Shown: positions 59,431 through 64,000 of the stretch, piece by piece
Position numbering within the stretch: the stretch's first letter is position 1
How the letters are laid out: each line of letters starts with the position of its first letter
Assembly (NCBI RefSeq): GCF_014158035.1
Contig: NZ_JACFXW010000001.1
Span: 2,489,501 to 2,553,500, forward strand
DNA from: Rhizobium sp. G21
GTDB taxonomy: Bacteria > Pseudomonadota > Alphaproteobacteria > Rhizobiales > Rhizobiaceae
Reading direction: 5' to 3'
DNA: 64,000 bases
The notes under the pieces: generated by a model
The model's database searches: none
Told to the model about the DNA's origin: nothing
The model's input: the letters and a program-made list of their open reading frames with translations, nothing else
Program-made: the position numbers and the translations under genes

Positions 59431-60338
59431 ATGCTGGACGAACCCTTCTTGACCACTCTGCAAGATCATGCCCGCGACGTCGAAACGTTGCTGGGAGCGC
59501 TTTTGTCGTCGGAGCCGCTTTCCGGCGAAGTCACGCGGCCGGAGCGGCTTTTTCCGCGATGCGGCATGGCGTGCTGGCCGGCGGCAAACGCATGCGGCCG
59601 GCATTGGTGATCGAAAGCGCGCGGCTGTTCGACGGCGATCGCGCCGCGGCCCTGCGTGTGGCGGCGTCGCTCGAATGCGTGCATTGCTATTCGCTGATCC
59701 ATGACGATCTGCCGGCGATGGACGACGACGATCTACGCCGCGGCCAGCCCACGGTCCACAAGGCCTTCGACGAGGCTGCCGCGATCCTGGCCGGCGATAG
59801 CCTGTTGACCTACGCCTTCGATGTTCTCGCGTCGCCAGATACACATCTCCCGGCAGCCATCAAGATCGATCTCGTGCTCAGATTGGCGCGGGCGGCGGGA
59901 CCGGGCGGCATGGCCGGCGGCCAGGCGCTGGATCTCGAAGCAGAGAGCAAGACGCTGGCCGAGACCGAGATCCGCCAGTTGCAGGCGATGAAGACCGGCG
60001 CGCTGATCCGCTTCGCCTGCGAGGCCGGGCCGGCGCTCTCCGGCGCATCGGTCGAGGACATCGAGCGGCTCTCGCATTTCGGCCGCATTATCGGCCTCGC
60101 CTTCCAACTCCGCGACGACGTGCTGGATCTCGTGTCCGACAGCGCCACGCTCGGCAAGGCGGCCGGCAAGGACGCGGCGCGCAACAAGGGCACCTTGCCG
60201 GCGCTTCACGGCGTCGACTGGACGGAGCGGACACTGAAAGACCTGATCGAGGAGGCGCATGCGGCGCTTTCGCCCTATGGCGCGCGGGCCGACATGCTGA
60301 TGCGCCTCGCCACCTATGTCGCCACGCGGGAAAAGTAA
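59431..60338 (+). CDS. ispA: Farnesyl/geranyl diphosphate synthase, frameshifted
   Basis: 302 residues when restored. It makes farnesyl diphosphate from IPP and DMAPP/GPP. The ATG at 59431 opens [20 protein letters not shown], then RPERLF, after which the frame breaks. One more T in the run at 59549-59553 gives [16 protein letters not shown]. The first aspartate-rich motif ([11 protein letters not shown]) and the second (FQLRDDVLD) are intact. A different frame from 59277 only reaches the second half. hisC follows after 3 bases. Confidence 0.92.
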
Positions 60339-60341
60339 GTC

Positions 60342-61404
60342 ATGAGCAAATTCTGGTCGCCTCTCGTCGCCGGCCTCAAGCCCTATGTCGCGGGCGAACA
60401 ACCGCGCATCGCCAATCTCATCAAGCTCAACACCAATGAGAATCCCTATGGCCCCTCGCCCAAGGCGCTGGCCGCCATCAGGGAGGCCGCCCGACGACCG
60501 GATGCGGCTTTATCCCGATCCGTCCTCGCTCAGACTGCGCCAGGCGATCGCGGCGCGGCATGGGGTGGAGGTCGACGAGGTGTTCGTCGGCAATGGATCC
60601 GACGAAGTGCTCGCGCATGTGTTTCAGGCGCTGCTGAAGCATGACGCGCCGCTGCTGTTCCCGGATATCAGCTACAGCTTCTATCCGGTCTATGCTGGCC
60701 TGTTCGGCATCGAGACGATTCATGTTCCGCTGGACGAAGGCTTCCGGATACGCATCGAAGACTATGACCAACCCTGCGGCGCAATCGTCATTCCCAATCC
60801 GAATGCGCCGACGGGCATCGCGCTGTCGCTCGAAGAGATCGAGGCGCTCGCCGGGGCGCATCCCGATCAGCCGGTGGTGATCGACGAGGCCTATGTGGAT
60901 TTCGGCGCCGACAGCGCCATCGGCCTCACCCGCCGCTATCCCAATCTGCTGGTCGTGCACACTCTCTCGAAATCGCGCTCGCTGGCAGGATTGCGCGTCG
61001 GCTTTGCGATCGGCCAGCGTCCGCTGATCGAGGCTCTGGAGCGGGTGAAGGATTCCTTCAATTCCTACCCTATCGACCGGCTCGCGGAAGCGGGCGCCAC
61101 AGCGGCGATCGAGGACGAGGCCTGGTTCGACGAGACGCGGCGGAAGGTGATGGCGTCGCGGGCCCGGATGACCGACGCGCTCGCCGCACGCGGATTCGAG
61201 GTGCTGCCCTCGCTCGCCAATTTCGTCTTCGCCCGCCATCCGGATCACGACGGCGCCGAATTTGCGGCGCGACTGCGCGCAGAGGCGGTGCTGGTGCGTC
61301 ATTTCGCCAAGCCGCGCATCGGTGACTTCCTGCGCATCAGCATCGGCACGGAGGCCGAATGCGACCGGCTGATCGAGGCTGTCGATAGCGCGCTTTCGAA
61401 CTGA
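60342..61404 (+). CDS. hisC: Histidinol-phosphate aminotransferase, frameshifted
   Basis: 353 residues when restored. It transfers an amino group from glutamate to imidazole acetol phosphate in histidine synthesis. The start ([18 protein letters not shown]) is in one frame and the rest in another; removing one C from the run at 60490-60492 gives [31 protein letters not shown], the PLP lysine in [15 protein letters not shown] and FLRISIGT are present. It is coupled to ispA. Confidence 0.92.
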
Positions 61405-61424
61405 GCTGCGCGTCCGGCCTTCGT

Positions 61425-61745
61425 TCAGGGACGGATGACGCAGACGCCGTTCTCCATCGAGCATTCGTTGCCGTCCGGCAGCGCCCCCACATCGATCATC
61501 AAAGGCTCGGCGCGAAATCCGATCGTGTCGACATAGGCGATGGAGGAGCCGACCGAGCCCAGGGACCAGGAACCGACGCCGGGAATGGACACGATGTTGA
61601 CGTCGCCCGAATAGCGATCGAAGCCCCGCCAATCGCGGCTGTGAAAATCGCGTTTGTGATGATGACGGAGTTCGGATCGATCACCGGCGAAGCTCGGCAG
61701 GGAAACTGCGGCAAAGGCGGCGGCGAGAAAGATTGAACGCAACAC
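61425..61745 (-). CDS. Secreted hypothetical protein with a CtrA-type site upstream
   Basis: 106 residues. A signal peptide (residues 1-20, ending PSFA) is followed by a His-rich stretch (RHHHKRDFHSRDWRGF), then a small domain with cysteines at 95 and 102 (NECSMENGVC). I recognise no family, though rhizobia have similar secreted proteins. A full CtrA-consensus site lies 40 bases upstream of its start, suggesting cell-cycle control. Confidence 0.7.
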   Translation of the reverse strand: MLRSIFLAAAFAAVSLPSFAGDRSELRHHHKRDFHSRDWRGFDRYSGDVNIVSIPGVGSWSLGSVGSSIAYVDTIGFRAEPLMIDVGALPDGNECSMENGVCVIRP

Positions 61746-61784
61746 GGAAGCAACCCTTTCACAAAGAGGCGCGGAACACGCCGG

Positions 61785-61800
61785 TTAACGAAAGGTTAAC
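61785..61800 (-). promoter_or_regulatory. CtrA-type binding site
   Basis: TTAA-CGAAAGG-TTAAC matches the full CtrA consensus TTAA-N7-TTAAC. It is the only full-length match I found in the window and lies 40-55 bases upstream of the secreted protein gene. Confidence 0.6.
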
Positions 61801-61980
61801 ATCGTCCGACCGTCCGAATCAACGCCCGGACGACGGAATCTTCCCTCGCAGAGACAAAGGCTTAATACTAATCCGGCAGTCTCCGGAGCGCGTAAAATGC
61901 AATAATCGATTAAATCGGAAATTGGCCTTTGGCAGGGCTTGCGGCGTTGTCATGACGGGACTAAACACGATTTTGACGCA

Positions 61981-62017
61981 TTGCACACAGGCCTATGTGC
62001 AACACAAACCCTTGTGC
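61981..62017. promoter_or_regulatory. Two adjacent inverted repeats upstream of sdhC
   Basis: TTGCACA-N8-TGTGCAA (61981-62002), perfect 7-bp arms, followed at once by CACAA-ACCC-TTGTG (62004-62017). They end 45 bases before the sdhC start. Regulator unknown. Confidence 0.5.
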
Positions 62018-62061
62018 GCCCCGGCTCCGGCGCATTTCGATTGCCCTCCCAGGAGGTTTCC

Positions 62062-62454
62062 ATGGCGAATACGGTGAAAAACCGTCCTCTCTCCCCGCAT
62101 TTGCAGATCTACAAACCGATTCCGACGATGATGGCGTCGATCTCGCACCGAATCACCGGCATTGCGCTGTTTGTCGGCACCTTGCTCGTGGCTTGGTGGT
62201 TGATCGCGGCGGCGTCCGGCGAAGACTACTTCCAAATGGTCAACGCGGTCTTCGGCTCGATCATCGGCCAAATCGTGCTGTTCGGTTACACGCTGGCGCT
62301 GGTTCATCACCTGCTCGGCGGTCTCAAGCACTTCATATGGGATCTCGGACATGGTTTCGAGAAGCATTTCTCCACCCGTCTCGCCATCGCACATTTCGTC
62401 GCCTCGCCCGTGATCACGGTCCTGCTTTGGGTCGTCGGTTATGCGGTTCGCTGA
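62062..62454 (+). CDS. sdhC: Succinate dehydrogenase cytochrome b556 subunit
   Basis: 130 residues with three transmembrane helices. [12 protein letters not shown] and [11 protein letters not shown] are the SdhC signature, and [11 protein letters not shown] holds a heme-ligand histidine. With SdhD it anchors succinate dehydrogenase and binds heme b and ubiquinone. AGGAGG precedes the ATG at 62062. First gene of sdhCDA(B). Confidence 0.95.
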   Translation: MANTVKNRPLSPHLQIYKPIPTMMASISHRITGIALFVGTLLVAWWLIAAASGEDYFQMVNAVFGSIIGQIVLFGYTLALVHHLLGGLKHFIWDLGHGFEKHFSTRLAIAHFVASPVITVLLWVVGYAVR

Positions 62455-62468
62455 AAGGAGCTGACATC

Positions 62469-62849
62469 ATGGATATGCGCACCCCGCTCGGCAAGGTCCG
62501 CGGCCTCGGCTCCGCCAAGGAAGGCACCGAACATTTCTGGACCCAGCGCCTGACGGCCGTGGCCAATGTGCCGCTGGTTCTGTTCTTCATCGGCTTCGTC
62601 ATCACGCATTCGACGTCGTCCTACACCGAATTGCGCGCCGCGCTCGGCCATCCCGTCGTTTCGGTGCTGATGGGCCTGTTCATCATTTCCTCGCTTTCCC
62701 ATATGCGGCTCGGCATGCAGGTGGTCATTGAGGATTATGTGCATGGCGAAGCGGCAAAGATGGCGCTTCTGATGCTCAACACCTTCTTCACGGTCCTGGT
62801 CGGCGGTCTCTGTCTTTTCGCCGTGCTCAAGATCGGATTTGCAGGATAA
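62469..62849 (+). CDS. sdhD: Succinate dehydrogenase hydrophobic membrane anchor subunit
   Basis: 126 residues with three transmembrane helices. [20 protein letters not shown] at the start and [18 protein letters not shown] (heme and quinone region) are typical of alphaproteobacterial SdhD. GGAG lies before the ATG at 62469. It follows sdhC by 14 bases and precedes sdhA by 5. Confidence 0.93.
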   Translation: MDMRTPLGKVRGLGSAKEGTEHFWTQRLTAVANVPLVLFFIGFVITHSTSSYTELRAALGHPVVSVLMGLFIISSLSHMRLGMQVVIEDYVHGEAAKMALLMLNTFFTVLVGGLCLFAVLKIGFAG

Positions 62850-62854
62850 AAACA

Positions 62855-64000
62855 ATGGCTGCATCTTCCTCTCCCGCACTCGGCGGCAAGGCTTATGAAT
62901 TCGTCGACCACGCGTATGACGTGGTGGTCGTCGGCGCCGGCGGCGCCGGCCTCCGCGCCACGCTCGGCATGGCCGAACAGGGCTTCAAGACCGCCTGCAT
63001 CACCAAGGTTTTCCCGACCCGCTCGCATACGGTGGCTGCGCAGGGCGGCATCGCCGCCTCGCTGCAAAACATGACGCCGGACAGCTGGCAGTGGCATCTC
63101 TACGACACCGTCAAGGGTTCGGACTGGCTCGGCGACGTCGACGCCATGCAGTATCTCGCCATGGAAGCCCCCAAGGCGGTCTATGAACTCGAACACTACG
63201 GCGTGCCCTTCTCGCGCACCGAAGACGGCCGCATTTACCAGCGTCCCTTCGGCGGTCATATGCAGAATTACGGCGAAGGCCCGCCGGTGCAGCGCACCTG
63301 CGCCGCAGCCGACCGCACCGGTCACGCCATCCTGCATACGCTCTACGGTCAGTCGCTCAAGCACAACGCCGAATTCTTCGTCGAATATTTCGCGCTCGAC
63401 CTGATCATGGAAGCCGACGGCCGCTGCACCGGCGTCGTCGCCTGGAACCTCGACGACGGCACGATCCATCGCTTCGCCGCCAAGATGGTGGTGCTGGCGA
63501 CCGGCGGTTATGGCCGCGCCTATTTCTCCGCTACCTCGGCGCATACCTGCACCGGCGACGGCGGCGGCATGATCGCCCGCGCCGGCCTGCCGCTTCAGGA
63601 CATGGAATTCGTGCAGTTCCACCCGACCGGCATCTACGGCGCCGGCTGCCTCATCACCGAAGGCGCGCGCGGCGAAGGCGGCTATCTCGTCAATTCCGAA
63701 GGCGAGCGCTTCATGGAGCGCTATGCGCCGACCGCCAAGGATCTGGCGTCGCGCGACGTCGTCTCGCGCTGCATGACCATGGAAATCCGCGAAGGCCGCG
63801 GCGTCGGCAAGAGCAAGGACCATATCTTCCTGCATCTGGATCACCTCGATCCCGCCGTTCTCGCCGAGCGTCTGCCGGGCATTTCGGAATCGGCCAAGAT
63901 CTTCGCCGGCGTCGACGTGACGCGCGAGCCGATCCCGGTTCTGCCGACCGTCCATTACAATATGGGCGGCGTGCCAACCAATTACTGGGGCGAAGTGCTG
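62855..64000 (+). CDS. sdhA: Succinate dehydrogenase flavoprotein subunit, cut by window edge
   Basis: 382 codons, without the C-terminus. SdhA oxidises succinate to fumarate and passes electrons to the Fe-S subunit. [13 protein letters not shown] binds FAD, and H58 in [10 protein letters not shown] is the histidine that carries covalent FAD. Active-site segments [10 protein letters not shown] and TEGARGEGG follow. No frameshift is seen. The DUF1674 protein earlier in the window is the likely assembly factor. Confidence 0.96.
   Translation, partial: MAASSSPALGGKAYEFVDHAYDVVVVGAGGAGLRATLGMAEQGFKTACITKVFPTRSHTVAAQGGIAASLQNMTPDSWQWHLYDTVKGSDWLGDVDAMQYLAMEAPKAVYELEHYGVPFSRTEDGRIYQRPFGGHMQNYGEGPPVQRTCAAADRTGHAILHTLYGQSLKHNAEFFVEYFALDLIMEADGRCTGVVAWNLDDGTIHRFAAKMVVLATGGYGRAYFSATSAHTCTGDGGGMIARAGLPLQDMEFVQFHPTGIYGAGCLITEGARGEGGYLVNSEGERFMERYAPTAKDLASRDVVSRCMTMEIREGRGVGKSKDHIFLHLDHLDPAVLAERLPGISESAKIFAGVDVTREPIPVLPTVHYNMGGVPTNYWGEVL

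Larger units (their letters stand above)
61746..62061. other. Regulatory gap between the secreted protein gene and sdhC
   Basis: 316 bases with no convincing gene. It holds the CtrA-type site (61785-61800) and two adjacent inverted repeats (61981-62002 and 62004-62017) before sdhC. Confidence 0.6.

Overview
The window is a core chromosomal region of an alphaproteobacterium, most likely of the order Hyphomicrobiales (Rhizobiales). The support is the gene order (fxsA/secB, dnaQ-coaE-aroE-maf-PPSR, hemE-hemJ-rho, mnmE-mnmG-rsmG-parA-parB, leuS-lptE-holA, htpX-rsmB-heparinase-purH, M48 protease/carD/fdxA/S4/helicase, phbAB-phaR, sdhCDA), the high GC content, GANTC (CcrM-type) site clusters, a CtrA-type site and an EcfG-type promoter. 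I cannot name a genus. I see no rRNA, tRNA, insertion sequence, prophage or CRISPR array.

Layout. 0.0-5.3 kb: a Tim44-like gene, fxsA and secB, then a leftward block of dnaQ, coaE, aroE, maf and the PPSR kinase gene. 5.3-5.7 kb: the probable chromosomal replication origin, with DnaA boxes, seven GANTC sites and an AT-rich stretch next to hemE. 5.7-14.5 kb: rightward hemE, hemJ, rho, mnmE, mnmG, rsmG, parA, parB. Four parS-like sites lie at about 3.9, 10.2, 12.2 and 21.7 kb. 14.5-25 kb: leuS-lptE-holA, yggS, a small membrane gene, prpE, trcR (DUF1013) and acsA. 25-42.6 kb: nuclease, htpX, rsmB, heparinase-like, purH, transporters, pdxY, carbonic anhydrase, lytic transglycosylase, asd with an unusual leader, a PAP2 phosphatase, leuB and a MarR-GNAT fusion. 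42.6-46.1 kb: TPP riboswitch and thiBPQ. 46.1-52.8 kb: M48 lipoprotein protease, carD, fdxA, an S4 protein and a long SUPV3L1-like helicase. 53.3-62 kb: small stress-type membrane/lipoprotein genes, PHB synthesis genes with their regulator phaR, rpmF, a GST, mtgA, ispA, hisC. 62-64 kb: sdhC, sdhD and the start of sdhA.

How it fits together. Genes on both sides of the origin are mostly transcribed away from it, and the ParAB-parS system sits a few kb away, as in other alphaproteobacterial origins. Carbon storage and acetyl/propionyl-CoA metabolism (phbA, phbB, phaR, acsA, prpE) and the TCA cycle (sdh) are well represented.

Data quality. Eleven conserved genes carry apparent single-base indels, nearly all in short homopolymers: Tim44-like, aroE (a compensating pair), parA, yggS, acsA, thiQ, the helicase, a small lipoprotein, phbA, ispA and hisC. 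Several are normally essential or highly conserved, so I read these as sequencing or assembly errors rather than gene decay. The annotations below give the restored products. I did not find a clearly new multi-gene system. The most interesting signals are regulatory: the origin and parS cluster, a leader ORF with an embedded terminator upstream of asd, operator-like palindromes, a CtrA site and a second GANTC cluster.
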